Made by a program: the position numbers and the translations under genes. 64,000 bases of DNA. Origin: Leishmania infantum JPCM5 (taxonomy: Eukaryota > Euglenozoa > Kinetoplastea > Trypanosomatida > Trypanosomatidae). Location: positions 1,188,001 through 1,252,000 of the forward strand of contig NC_009415.2 in the NCBI RefSeq assembly GCF_000002875.2, given 5' to 3'. This document shows positions 51,901-61,482 of the stretch, in pieces. The notes under the pieces are model-generated. The model saw only the letters and a list, made by a program, of their open reading frames with translations, had not been told where the DNA came from and ran no database searches. How positions within the stretch are numbered: position 1 is the first letter of the stretch; each line of letters opens with the position of its first letter.

Positions 51901-52269
51901 CACCTTTCCACGGCTACGGTGCTTCCCCAAGGGTCGCTCGTAGCCGACCACGATGAGGGTGAGTAAGATGCGCTCGTCAAAGTCGCTGCTGCCAGGCGCG
52001 ACAATGTACTCGTCTGCTGCGTATCGCAGCTGCGTCACCTTGACCTTTCCACTCCACTTGACTTTTCGACTCGAAGTGCCGCTGGAGGAGTTGGGACATG
52101 CACCGGAGCTGGGGTCGCCGTCGTGGCAGCGTGTCATGACCTCCTCAATATCCGCGCGGCTCAATGACTTTGTGTAGTAGAGGTACCGGTACTTGCTGTC
52201 AAAGGCCACCTGCCGCACTTGCCAACGCTGTGTGAGCGGGCTCTGCTTCTCCAAGAAGAAGTAGTGCAT
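48934..52269 (-). CDS. Long PH-like family protein with acidic tracts, 1111 aa
   Basis: From the ATG at 52269 it begins MHYFFLEKQSPLTQRWQ, then VRQVAFDSKYRYLYYTKSL, the family's PH-like opening. A striking acidic region (about residues 200-255, with DDDFEDEDEN and DDEEDEEE) interrupts the domain. Around 335-380 is GLPPYDPRNGIALATVPLHLRHAFRRLNDVVFYSLQIG. It is followed by IEGYLCITHDSILLLQLDGKCPRWLDLEDIVGVQY, the second PH-like unit. The rest (about 550-1111) is Ala/Ser/Pro/Gln-rich with a second acidic stretch (ADEDEESDEDFDSEDMESML) near 970-1010. No membrane segment. This is the largest member and the first transcribed of the long genes. It lacks the LPKEQLA motif of the 39262/43843 pair, so it split earlier. 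Confidence 0.87.
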   Translation of the reverse strand: MHYFFLEKQSPLTQRWQVRQVAFDSKYRYLYYTKSLSRADIEEVMTRCHDGDPSSGACPNSSSGTSSRKVKWSGKVKVTQLRYAADEYIVAPGSSDFDERILLTLIVVGYERPLGKHRSRGKVASSGNHSIGGTSEKSFSLWSSVSRHYSTSRISSVRLGDSDGDADEDAASKTTGVNQPLLLNAENDVPEPESPSGFLHMPSYPVNESLDDDFEDEDENMFRDIDLVPDDEEDEEETSVAASEAETEEGSDDCDADDGDDVAFNSPPSTPTGSTRSSYSFFSRRQQSTKGVGKAKDEKTVQLQFRAANYDVFRIVSLRVRQALVRHGLCGPLHAGLPPYDPRNGIALATVPLHLRHAFRRLNDVVFYSLQIGHVVYVRQQREVRGIEGYLCITHDSILLLQLDGKCPRWLDLEDIVGVQYVLRSNHSFISIRAAEPYPDFVFIPIIPSYPPNSTFNSEECVEGIVSMVRRLLMQRLRAGEEVALAPISSCRFSVQTAEDIEEYDILCHISDLSNTYTDVFKYIAQQQSTGAVPLRWRWDNSKTPSHFTFKRDLYHALEREEGEDSEDDDEAALSRSQRRPSVASAAASHAHMVESLVPSRQQQHLSTGGGLVAVPVSAPASSGAIGVHAAARSTPCMTPSCASQKPLRSALPPQDLLYSNASFMPATMTQLMAPPSRGAELRAKRKLLVTRTDRRNAGVAEAARNATGHHQPPLSRPPQPASVTAGTNLGLTQESSAAPDITLTTAPVSRTPPEDAAPSALPPRPNTGGREAAIGAPPASPGLPPQRDTQRASSTPVSTRPASSKPNTYGLVPSQHHTDPATLDFWFSTAAPPVAPVATAQKGVHLSDIHSSIHHGQPAAQQQLATQPTGAASGGHERLGVVPSANQRGVSAAPSAQAVKVVCGAPGIFGSSLTSTTAPVGAVSAPYSFASAPISGGAFSSALQRAHSPSAGHGDSATNGSRSPKEVTHTTENMSNERAADEDEESDEDFDSEDMESMLQRPESRAPPASAGTTTPAAAAAGASGEAALDAAGAMAAEMKDGVVMNTDGAAFVPVGGGVVTQVMLTAEMLPGYGGRRDEDHRSDAASSPSPSLQARPEMVAFISPVALPH

Positions 52270-54462
52270 GTTCAGTACTGCGTTCGGGAAGGCGGAGCGA
52301 GGGAGCACGAGTAGGATAAGAGCACCGCGTAAAGCGAAGTAGGAACAGCGAGAAGTCAGCACAGAAAAGTAAACGATAGGGACGATGGGCAAGATGACAG
52401 ATGCACCCCACCAGAAAAGCGCAAAGACCCTAAAACTGGGGCGTAGGGGGGAAGGGTCCGGGGAGTAAGGGAGGGGGGGGGCGTGCAGAAACAGAGCGGC
52501 AGCACGATAGAGGCAAGTGGGCGATGTTAATGAGAGAAACGGGTGGTGGGGGTCAGGGCTGCCCATCGCTTTCTTCTCTTTGTTTGACCCCTCCCCCTCA
52601 CCTCTGCAGAGATGGCCGCTGAGCGCCCAGTGCACGAACGCCTTTTCCTTGCTTGCCCCTTCTCCAGATGGAACCTCGAGCCGGCGCACTGGAGGTGCCA
52701 CGAAAGGAGTTTGTCGGCTCTCGCCCGCTGTGCCGTATCGGGAGGATAAAGTAGCAAAGAACAGGGTGCAAATCACGGCGCAGAAGAAGGTTGTGAAGAG
52801 AGGGGGCGGAAGGGGTGGGTGGCAGCTCAGGCCTTCGCTGCTTGACAGCTGGAAGACGCGGCGTCACAGAGATCAGCAGGCGGGTATGTGGTGCGGGTCC
52901 TCTTCGAGTTTCACTCACGAAGGCGCCGTGTGGGGGAGAATGGGGAGGTAGAGGGTAAGGTCACTCACGCTGAGATGAGCAGCGAAACAGGCAGACGTGC
53001 ACGAAACAAGCCGAGGACAAACCAGGAGCCGGTGATCAGGGTAGAGGCATGAGAGACGGTGGGAGAGCAGCAGCGGGAGGGGAGAAACAACACGGGTGCG
53101 AAGCCACAAAAGAAAACGTGAACGTAGTTGACTGTAGAAGAGCAGATGTGAAGTCCAAAACGCAAGAAAACACAAGCGGTCAGATGCGCGTCTGTGCGAG
53201 TTGAAGCCACTCCCTCTCTCTCCTTCCCTCCGCCTACTGCGTGCTGCTGCTGCCGCGTGCGCGCGCGCGAGAGAGGAGGCAGGCTGAGGTGTGTACGCTG
53301 TGTTGCAGTGGCAGCTTTCCCTCAACGACACCACACTCCACGCCCGCACAACTCACGCGTCTTTGTGTAAGAGCGTAAAAAAAAAAATCGGAAAGGTTAG
53401 ACGGAGAAAAAAGGGAGAGAGGGAGAAAGATGGGAGCAGCTCATGTACGTGTGTGTGTGGGGGGGGGAGAGGGCGTCGGTGAGCGAAAGAGTCCCAGTAC
53501 GTATAAGGAAAAGACTTGATCAGAGGAAGTGGCGGCGTGACGCGGAAGGGTTCGGAAATATTGTAGCATCCAGCGAATGATGGCAAGCGTCGGTCTTTGT
53601 GTGTGTGTGTGTGTGAATGGGCGTTGGGGGAGGAGGGGGTTGGTGTAAGAGAACTGCGCAGCAACCCAACAACAAGAGGAGAGGGAAGCAGGAGAGAGAG
53701 AAGGGGGTGGTGTGGATAGCGCAGGGAGCGGCAAAAAGAAAACGGAGAAGGTGGCCAGGCTCAACACCGTGAATGAGCAACAAAGGAATGCAGAAGGAGA
53801 GAGAAGCCCGACCTGCGAGTCATTGGCCCTACCGCGTGAGGCCGCATCAGTTCCGCGCCGCAACCACATCCGAGATTTGATCCTCGAGGTGCACTCGAAA
53901 AGGGTCTCCCCCAAAAACGAGGAGAGCACCCACACCGTTGCGAGTCGTGTGCCCGCGCACATGACACAGACACGCTCTAAAGGACGAGAACCGTCGGCGG
54001 AAAGCTTCTGCCATCGCGTTTTTCGCTTCGCGTTATTTTTCTGCGTTAAGTGGAAGACCCCGCCACAACTGGGCGCCATCTTCCTCCCTATAGACTACGC
54101 AATGTACTATGTGAGTGCCCCGCTTTCATTCAGGCACTACGTGGGTGCCAAACATAAACAAACGTTTAAAAGGTCATCGTGCTCATCCGACGGCGGGTCC
54201 GCGTAGCAACATCGCAACTCCCCTGCCGCCATCCCGTGAACCTCTGTCAGCACCTCCAGAACTCGAAAGAAGCCGTGCGAAGCGGTCGCGGCTCGCTTGA
54301 GGCGGGGGGCAGGGGGCTTCTGTCCACTTTGCAGGAGGCGGCATCATGCGACAGCCGGCCAGCCGCTATCCCACAACAGCGCGCGTGGAGCTGCCGTCGG
54401 ACGTGCTCGCACGACACGCCCTACTGCCCCTCCGAGCTTCACTGCGTTGCTACACCCCTCAC
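52270..54462. other. 2.2 kb spacer
   Basis: No credible gene. The minus strand is pyrimidine-rich with CA/TG tracts (53444-53460, 53598-53614), a G-run (53459-53468) and an A-run (53378-53387). The long open frame continuing upstream of 52269 is Pro/Leu/Ser-rich 5' sequence. Confidence 0.55.
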
Positions 54463-54675
54463 TTACTTGAGTGTCGGCCACAGCTTCGGGTCGACGCACA
54501 CGTCTACGCAGTGCACGATGGCAAAGTACTGGTTGTAGCAGTGCGGCTCCTTCTCGGGGCTGACGGTCTTGATGCGCTCCAGGCACGCGTTGTACGCGCC
54601 CACCTTCTTGGCGCACTCGTTCGCCAGGCACTCCTTCTCGAGGTCCAGTTTGATGTCTACCGGATCGGACGCCAT
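54463..54675 (-). CDS. Cytochrome bc1 hinge protein (QCR6-type), 70 aa
   Basis: A small acidic subunit of mitochondrial complex III that helps cytochrome c1 interact with cytochrome c. The 70-residue protein from the ATG at 54675 carries the four-cysteine CHCH-like pattern of the hinge family: CLANEC, C13 later in YNACLERI, then CYNQYFAIVHCVDVCV, and ends DPKLWPTLK, like the xHKLFxxLK end of animal hinge proteins. It lacks the long acidic N-terminal extension of the yeast protein and is about the size of the mature mammalian one. Paired cysteines suggest import by the intermembrane-space oxidative pathway rather than a cleaved presequence. Confidence 0.82.
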   Translation of the reverse strand: MASDPVDIKLDLEKECLANECAKKVGAYNACLERIKTVSPEKEPHCYNQYFAIVHCVDVCVDPKLWPTLK

Positions 54676-55786
54676 GGCGGGGCAGTCGAAAAGGCCGGTG
54701 GACTCCTGAAATGTGGGCTAATCAAAGAGAGCTGCGCCGTGGGCTGCGCAAAAACCGTCGCCGTGAGGCAGTGGCGGTGTCCCGTTTGTGGGCCGCCGCA
54801 CAGGTTGTTAACGGGGAGGAAAGCGGAGAAAAAATGGGGACGGAGAGCGAGGAAGAGGGGTTGGAGTACATCGGGTGGCGTTTCACGTCTTGAACAGTCC
54901 CACACGCAGCGTGCGAACCCCCCAATAAGGGCGCCCTCTCCTGAGCAATGCGTGCAAAATAGACCTGCGCTGCATATCTCATTCAGGCGAGGGCAGCAGA
55001 GACGACGACGGCAGTGCAGAGCTGTGCGTCAGCACAGCATCTTGTCGCCCTCATCGCGTTGTGATATACACCCCTTCCTCGACACAGATAGGTTCGCCAC
55101 ATCCGCGCTGGCGTGGGCCAAGCAACTAGCTCGAAGAAGCAGCTGGCATTTCGTTTCGTGTTCTGGTGAGCTCTCTTGCCCACAATGACCATCTGCCGCA
55201 TCGCATCACTTCACCGAGAGAGCCACCAAAGTACGCCTGCGCTGAGATCGCATTCACTGCTGCCTCTCTTCTTGGGCTTTTGGACTCCCGTGTGCATGCA
55301 CGGGGCGCCAATCATTGTATCAGGCGAAAACGACCGCAGTACACGGACACGGCACCGACAGCGCACCTACATAGGGCGCACCTCTAGAGAGGAACAAACG
55401 AAATAGCCACCGAGAAAAAAAGAAAACGGCGGCGGGAGAGCAACGCAAAGACGATGCAGCACCGTTGCCGGGAACGTCTGGGGAGACACATAAACAGGGC
55501 GCTGCACAGAGAGGCGAAGCAGACTCCACCGTCACGTCGTGGCCAACGCGTAAGAGCGACGCTATACTTCGGTGCTGGGCTACATCTAACAACATGAAAA
55601 AAAAAGGAAGACAATGAGAATGATAATGATGCTGCCGCACCAAGACGAGGGAGGGACGAGAGAAAACAGAGGGGCTGAGAAGGTGCTGCTACAGCACACG
55701 CAGAGTCTTCTTGCTTGCTAGAGCCATGACGATTAGGTGTGTGCGCGCGTCTCTGCACACAAAACACAGACGAGATGCTCTCCACC
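54676..55786. other. 1.1 kb spacer
   Basis: No credible gene. It would be the 3' UTR of the TerD-domain gene plus the 5' region of the hinge protein. Confidence 0.55.
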
Positions 55787-58561
55787 TCACATAACGGTGC
55801 AAGGCTTGTACTGCTCGTTGTAGTACCGCTCATCGTACCGATTCTGCAATTTCTGTACGTGCCCGCGCTGCGCGTTGATTCGGTCCGCCTGCTGTTGAAG
55901 CCTCTTCATCGCCGCGTTGAGTGGTACCCGCGACACGCGCAGCCGCACCTCAGCACTGTAGGCGAGCTCGCCGGTTCCGGCGTCGTTGACACCGCCTTCA
56001 AGTCGCACGTTGCACTCGACGGGGTTGAATCGATCTGCGAGAGTACCCTCTCGGACGTTGTCCTTGCCGGCCCACAAGGCGTCCATGGAAAGGAGGTCCA
56101 AGTCTGCCACGCCGACGGACGCCGTCTCGAAGAGCATAACGCGCAGTCTGTCATACTTGTGCACAATGAAGTAGCCGCAGCCGCTGCTGCTGCTGCTGGC
56201 ATCTGCCCACGCGAGCTTCTCGCGATCCACGAGGACCGGGGATCGGTACGGCTTGTTGTCAAAGACGGAGACGCTGCCGCGCGCCGGAACGATGCAGTTG
56301 GTCTGCCCAAATACCCACGCCTCGCCGTGGCACCGGAAGCGATCCGGCATCTGCGGCTGCACCTCCACGACTTCCAAGAACTGTACGGCAATCGCGAAAA
56401 GGTCGGTACGGTTGTCGTAGTGCTTCATCTTTGACCACATGCACTCATAACGATCGCGCAGCACCGTGGTTTCTGCCGTGTCGCTCGCAGCCTGCTCTCG
56501 CGCAGCCTTGACCGTCGTCTCGCCACGTCCGCCACGCCGCAGGGAGGCGCTGGTAGCGGGGTTCCAGCCCACCATGTTGTTTTCGCGGCTCAGCACGAGA
56601 CGCGTGTCTGCGGTACCGGCCGTCGTGTCCAGCGGAGCAGCCTCACTGCTCTCCCCGCCGGAGTACGGCGTCGCGTTACCGCGACGGGCAGCCTCGGCTT
56701 CGGCGACGCGACGGCGCGCCGCCGCGATTGTGTGGCGCTCGACCGTTGCAGCATAGGCCATCATGCACTGCAAGTACGGGATCACGCGTGACAGGCCCTC
56801 ACGTGGGTCGACCGGGACATACTGGTGGATGGGTACCAACTGAAACAGCGGGACCTCCTCCTCGCGATCCGCCTCGAACTCCGACATGGCGACACCGCCG
56901 CCGTCGTCAGCGCGAGACGTCACAGAGGCGCTACGAGTCTGGCCAGTGCCGCTGACCGAAAGAGGGCGGCCGTGCTTGTGAAAGTACTGATCAATACGGC
57001 GGCCGTTGGGGAAGAGAGCTCCAAAGGGCTGCGTGCCAGTCTTCACCAACGCGCCCAGCACCACCGCACGCACTGGCTGCTCCTTGTTCTCGGCGTCCTT
57101 GTAAGAGGTCGGTAGCTGCTTCTTGACCTTCGGGTCGTGAGCTTCGCGGTTGAGCGGCCAGCGATCGACCTCCATGGAATGCGGATTCATCACGGTGCGG
57201 TTTTGCAGGCGCAGGTACAGGTCCGGCACGTCGAAGATGGACTTGCACGTCCGCTTTTCGGGGCCGAACGACTCCATCCATGTGGCACCGACGACGATGC
57301 TGCTCACGTTGCCCGGCACACGGTACGTCAGCAGATCAATGAACTCCTCATCCCCGGCCGCGTTGGAGCCGCAAAGCGCGTCGCCGGAGTGCCGAGCCGC
57401 GTCCCGCGCCATCGACCGCAGCTTCCCGTTCTTCGGATACAGGTGGTCGACGTAGTTGTGGTTTTCGTCGAGGAAGACGAGGAAGGCGTCGATGTCGTGC
57501 TCGCCGCTCCAGCCCACGCCAAGGCGCACGTCGGACAGTGTCCACGACGCGATCCCCGCCTTCACCTTTGACAAGGAGTAGTCCGGCACGTTCTGCAGGA
57601 CGTCCAGCAGTGACCGGCGCGGCACGCCAAGCACGTCCATCATGAGGGGCAGCGTGTCGACAAAGGAGTAGCCGAACGTGCGCACGTTGAGCTCCCGCAA
57701 ATCCCACTCCTGCGCTGCGGCGCCGCCGTGCACGCTGCCCCAATCTGTGCCGTCCACCCCCTCCTCCTCTTGCGACGGTGGCAGACGAATCAGCATGGCG
57801 GCCAGGTTCGCTGTGCCGTTTTCCGTCGTCTGCCTCACGTCCATCACGCCGACGCGCTCGCTTGTGGATTCGTTGTAGACGATCAACTTCGCCCGCGACA
57901 GCACCGTGAAGTCTTGGCCCGTGTAGCTCGACACGGTGATGAAGATGACATCCGCCTCACCCGGTATCTTGCTCATGACGAACGTGAGAACCTCGTCGGC
58001 AAGCTCGCGATGACGGCACGGACGACGCCGTAAAGGTCGCTGACCCGCACCCACCTCATCATCAGCGGTATCCTCGTCATAGCCGATCGCCTCATCCGCT
58101 GCGCGCTGCACGTCCGCAAGCTGCTCCTCCTCGTAGAGGCGATCAAACACATTCGCTGCGGCGTTTGTGTAGTCGCGCGTGCCCAACATGCCACCGCGCG
58201 CCGTCGCCTGATGCCTTGCTCTCCGCCGCAGCTGCTGGTGGCGCCGCCCTGCGGCGAGTGCGAGGCCGGGTAACTGATTCTCATCCTCGCCGCCGACTGT
58301 ACTGTCGCCGCTCAGAAACATGTAGGGCAGCAGCTCGGGGTCCACCATGTGGTGTGCCCGCAGCGCCGTCTCATCGGTGCCTTCTGGGAAGAGGTGGTTG
58401 AAAAAGACAACGTCCAGAAAGCGGCCCTCCTTCGTGAAGCAGACGGCGCTGAGGTCGAGGTCGACCGGGTCGGCGCCGATAAAGTCCCACGAGAGCCCAA
58501 CCGACAGCACGATGCTACCCGGCACGCGAAACACCTTCTGGCGCACGTCCGCGCACGACAT
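55787..58561 (-). CDS. TerD-domain protein with C-terminal CaaX box, 924 aa
   Basis: The ATG at 58561 gives MSCADVRQKVFRVPGSIVLSVGLSWDF, entering a TerD-like domain: DPVDLDLSAVCFTKEGRFLDVVFFNHLFPEG, a charged insert (about 90-190), then VLTFVMSKIPGEADVIFITVSSYTG. A second TerD-like unit lies at about 334-455 (VRLGVGWSGEHDIDAFLVFLDENHNYVDHLYP... DLLTYRVPGNVSSIVVGATWM). In bacterial TerD, acidic D-x-D residues of this type bind calcium. A C2-like or unassigned β-rich region follows at about 700-890. Then comes a short coiled coil (MKRLQQQADRINAQRGHVQKL). The last residues are CTVM, a CaaX motif with Met at the end, predicted to be farnesylated and so membrane-attached. Function unknown; possibly stress or calcium linked. 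Confidence 0.82.
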   Translation of the reverse strand: MSCADVRQKVFRVPGSIVLSVGLSWDFIGADPVDLDLSAVCFTKEGRFLDVVFFNHLFPEGTDETALRAHHMVDPELLPYMFLSGDSTVGGEDENQLPGLALAAGRRHQQLRRRARHQATARGGMLGTRDYTNAAANVFDRLYEEEQLADVQRAADEAIGYDEDTADDEVGAGQRPLRRRPCRHRELADEVLTFVMSKIPGEADVIFITVSSYTGQDFTVLSRAKLIVYNESTSERVGVMDVRQTTENGTANLAAMLIRLPPSQEEEGVDGTDWGSVHGGAAAQEWDLRELNVRTFGYSFVDTLPLMMDVLGVPRRSLLDVLQNVPDYSLSKVKAGIASWTLSDVRLGVGWSGEHDIDAFLVFLDENHNYVDHLYPKNGKLRSMARDAARHSGDALCGSNAAGDEEFIDLLTYRVPGNVSSIVVGATWMESFGPEKRTCKSIFDVPDLYLRLQNRTVMNPHSMEVDRWPLNREAHDPKVKKQLPTSYKDAENKEQPVRAVVLGALVKTGTQPFGALFPNGRRIDQYFHKHGRPLSVSGTGQTRSASVTSRADDGGGVAMSEFEADREEEVPLFQLVPIHQYVPVDPREGLSRVIPYLQCMMAYAATVERHTIAAARRRVAEAEAARRGNATPYSGGESSEAAPLDTTAGTADTRLVLSRENNMVGWNPATSASLRRGGRGETTVKAAREQAASDTAETTVLRDRYECMWSKMKHYDNRTDLFAIAVQFLEVVEVQPQMPDRFRCHGEAWVFGQTNCIVPARGSVSVFDNKPYRSPVLVDREKLAWADASSSSSGCGYFIVHKYDRLRVMLFETASVGVADLDLLSMDALWAGKDNVREGTLADRFNPVECNVRLEGGVNDAGTGELAYSAEVRLRVSRVPLNAAMKRLQQQADRINAQRGHVQKLQNRYDERYYNEQYKPCTVM

Positions 58562-60279
58562 GAGTGTGGCCTCCGTGAGAGAGCGGGTGCGGGCGTCGGG
58601 ACAAAATAAGGGACGACGGAGCGAGCCAAAAGGAGGGGCGCTGCGGTGCAGATGAACGACTTCGCCGGGGCACGTAGCGCGGGTGTGGTCAACGAAAGAA
58701 TACACAGCGAAATGTCAGCAGAAGGGAAAGCAAAGCAGGTAAGTGTGAACGACACGGTGTTGGGCCTGTGCCCGTGAAGGTGGACACCGCGTTAAAGAGA
58801 GAGAGGCAGTGAGCAGCTCACGTGCAGAGGGCGTGTAGGCGCAGTTGAGTGCTACGGGGAAGCCGCCGGTGCACTAGAGATACAATAAAATGGCGCTGCC
58901 GTCCGCTCATTAAAAGGACTGGACGTTGCGACGCACTCAGCATGTGGACGAGTATGCGTGGAGCGCGAGGAGTCGATGTAGGCGGGCCTCACCGTACAAC
59001 AAAGAAAAAAAGAAAATAGGAAATCCGAGATCGTTCGAGGAGACGGCGGAACCCAAAGAAGAGGGGGAGGGGAGAAGGAAGCAAGTTGAAGCCCAAGGCA
59101 AGCCACTTGACCCTTTACTCGTACATGCACGGAAAAAGGACGGTTCAGCAGAAATGTGTCGCCATCAGCTGTGCAGAGCGCACGCACGGGTGTGCAGGAC
59201 ATGTGTGATGGCACCGAATCCTTTTTTCTGTGGGGAGAGGGGGAGGGTCCTCGAGAACCCAGCGGCTCATCGAAGGGTGCGCTGAAGCGCTCTCGACCCT
59301 CTCGGTTCCAATCACCATAGATGGCGTTTCGCGTTTCATTTTTTTTTTTCGTTATGGAAGTGGTTCGCGCAGCACAGATAAAGCCACAGTCACCCCCCCC
59401 ACACACACACCTCCCGTCCCTTCCATGTCTCTCTCAGATTCCAAAGAGAAAGGGAGGTTGGTAGACAGCTAACTGGTGTATTCATCTGACACTCTCTTCC
59501 TTACGTACCACGCCCTGGTGTGTTAGTGCGAGGAAGCTTACTCAGAGACGCGATCGAGATGGGGTGGTGACGGATGCCACTTGATCGCATCACGCATGGG
59601 AAGTTCTATTCCTTCTGCTCAGTCGCGGCGGTGTCCGTGGCCCTCGTGCGTTCTCGTTCCTCGGCACTTCAACCCCACCCCTATTCCGCTCTCACGTGAG
59701 CAGCAGCAGCAGCGCCTCCTTTGTCGACACGTATGAAAAGCCCAATAATACCGTCGGTATGGAGTAGTTCTGACCTGCGCACACGGTCCTCACGCACTCA
59801 GTGAAGCATACACTCGGGAAGGGCACGAAGGAAGGAAAGATAGAGATGCGGGAACGACAAAAAAAAAGACGCGACAGAGAGCACACAGCCCAACGATTGC
59901 CACATCACGCATACAAGTATCCTCGTGCAGGACACCCGAACGCACACGTACGCCGTCCAGACCAATCCTCCACGGCGGGCTGTCACCCCACGTTCGCTTT
60001 CGTTTTATGTGCAAGTGTCGTCACTGATGACTGGGCTGATTCGTTCATGCCAAAATGAACCCCATGAGACGACAGCGCACCTTCGGGCTTGCCCTGCTAA
60101 TTCTGCTCGTTCCACTATTCCATGTTGCTATAATATGTTGGCGAGAGTGCTCTGAAGCGTCGAAAAGGACGAGGACGAGGGCGAGGGAGAGGGAGCAGGA
60201 CGAGCGCACACACACATACGCGTACGCAACTCACCGCCACAGCGCTTCCTCGCTCACGCGCGTGCTGCACACGCACAAA
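58562..60279. other. 1.7 kb spacer
   Basis: No credible gene. There is a C-run with CA tract (59389-59411), T-run (59339-59350) and A-run (59860-59868). The 400 bases right of 58562 are in an open minus frame but look like 5' UTR. The part near 60279 is the calreticulin 3' UTR. Confidence 0.55.
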
Positions 60280-61482
60280 CTACAGGTCCTCCTTATCCTC
60301 GCTGTCGCCTTCGTCTGGCGTGTGGTCAGCGTGCTCGCCCACATTCGGCTTCTCGGCTGCCGCCTCCGCCGGCTCTTTCGTGGCCTCCTTCTTCTCCTCC
60401 GCCTGGATGAGATCTCTCTCCTTCTCTGCCATGGCGCCGTACGTGCTCTTCACCACACCCAACACCTCCGTAATGTCGTCACCGATGATTATGTCATCGA
60501 AGATGCTGCCGCCCTCCACCTGCCAGACATCGATGCCGACGTACTGCAGCGGCGCCGGCGCCCTGTACAGGTTCGGGTCCTCCTTGTAAGCCGGGTTCGG
60601 GATCTGCCTCGCTGCCCACTTGCCCTTGTAGTCGGGGTTATGGATGCGGCGCGGCGTCCACGCACCGCGGTAGTTCGGGTTCGGAATCTTCGGGGCCTCC
60701 CACACGCCGTCTTCCGCATCGTCCCAGTCCACCGGCTTGACAGCCTCAGAGTCGGTGATGGTGGCCGGCTCGTCGTCCCAGTGCTCCGGCTTCGTGTCAG
60801 ACGGATCGTCCATCATCATGTCATCCACCCAGTCCGCCGGCTTCTCATCCGTCGGGTCAGGGATGGTCTTTGGCGGTAGCATGTCCCACTCCTCCTCAAA
60901 CGACCCTTCCTGGATGTGCATGCCATCGACGTACAGCTGGTACGTATTGTTTGGCGCGATCTCGACCGTGTAGACGTGAGTGGCCTTGTCGGTCTTTGGC
61001 CTCCACAACTTCTTCCAGAGGTGGTTCGTGCCGTTGTAGCTCAAGATGAACTGCAGACGGGTGCTGGAGCCACAGGTGTCGGGGCCGAACATCAGCCAGT
61101 ACGCAGACTCGCCGTGTAAGTCCTTCTGGTCCAGCTCGGAAAAGAACTTGAGGTAGGTGCCGCCGCACGTAAGCTTTTGCTCGTTCTTGACGGAGAAGGA
61201 GACAACGATCGACTTGCCGTCGTTCGAAACTGCTTTCGGCAGCTTCTTCGAGACAGCGTAGAACTTGGCGTCCTCCATGAGCTTCAGGCCCTGCTCCTTC
61301 TCAGCATCCACGTGAATCGCACCCACCGAGAGCGCGACCTTGCCGTAGTCGCTCGTATGCTCCGACTGCACCCACCCATCCATGGTGTTGAACTCCTCGT
61401 GGAAGAAGATCTCCGCCTGGACAACGTACACGCAGAGAACCAGCACGCCAACGACGGCGGCCAGCATCGCCCGCTGCGCCAT
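60280..61482 (-). CDS. CRT: Calreticulin, 400 aa
   Basis: ER lectin chaperone that binds monoglucosylated glycoproteins and calcium. From the ATG at 61482: a signal peptide (about 1-23, LAAVVGVLVLCVYVVQA), the globular lectin domain with family signatures KLTCGGTYLKF and LMFGPDTCG. The P-domain (about 203-298) has three A-type repeats (IPDPTDEKPADW, DPSDTKPEHWDD, DSEAVKPVDWDD) and three B-type repeats (APKIPNPNYRG, PRRIHNPDYKG, ARQIPNPAYKE). An acidic, Ala/Glu/Lys-rich C-domain follows and ends KEDL, a KDEL-type ER retrieval signal. Length fits the family. The frame extends upstream without an intervening stop, but the signal peptide decides the start. Confidence 0.97.
   Translation of the reverse strand: MAQRAMLAAVVGVLVLCVYVVQAEIFFHEEFNTMDGWVQSEHTSDYGKVALSVGAIHVDAEKEQGLKLMEDAKFYAVSKKLPKAVSNDGKSIVVSFSVKNEQKLTCGGTYLKFFSELDQKDLHGESAYWLMFGPDTCGSSTRLQFILSYNGTNHLWKKLWRPKTDKATHVYTVEIAPNNTYQLYVDGMHIQEGSFEEEWDMLPPKTIPDPTDEKPADWVDDMMMDDPSDTKPEHWDDEPATITDSEAVKPVDWDDAEDGVWEAPKIPNPNYRGAWTPRRIHNPDYKGKWAARQIPNPAYKEDPNLYRAPAPLQYVGIDVWQVEGGSIFDDIIIGDDITEVLGVVKSTYGAMAEKERDLIQAEEKKEATKEPAEAAAEKPNVGEHADHTPDEGDSEDKEDL

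Noticed and set aside
60055..60879. 274-codon plus-strand frame
   Set aside because: It is the antisense mirror of the calreticulin C-terminus and P-domain; GC-rich coding DNA leaves such frames open.
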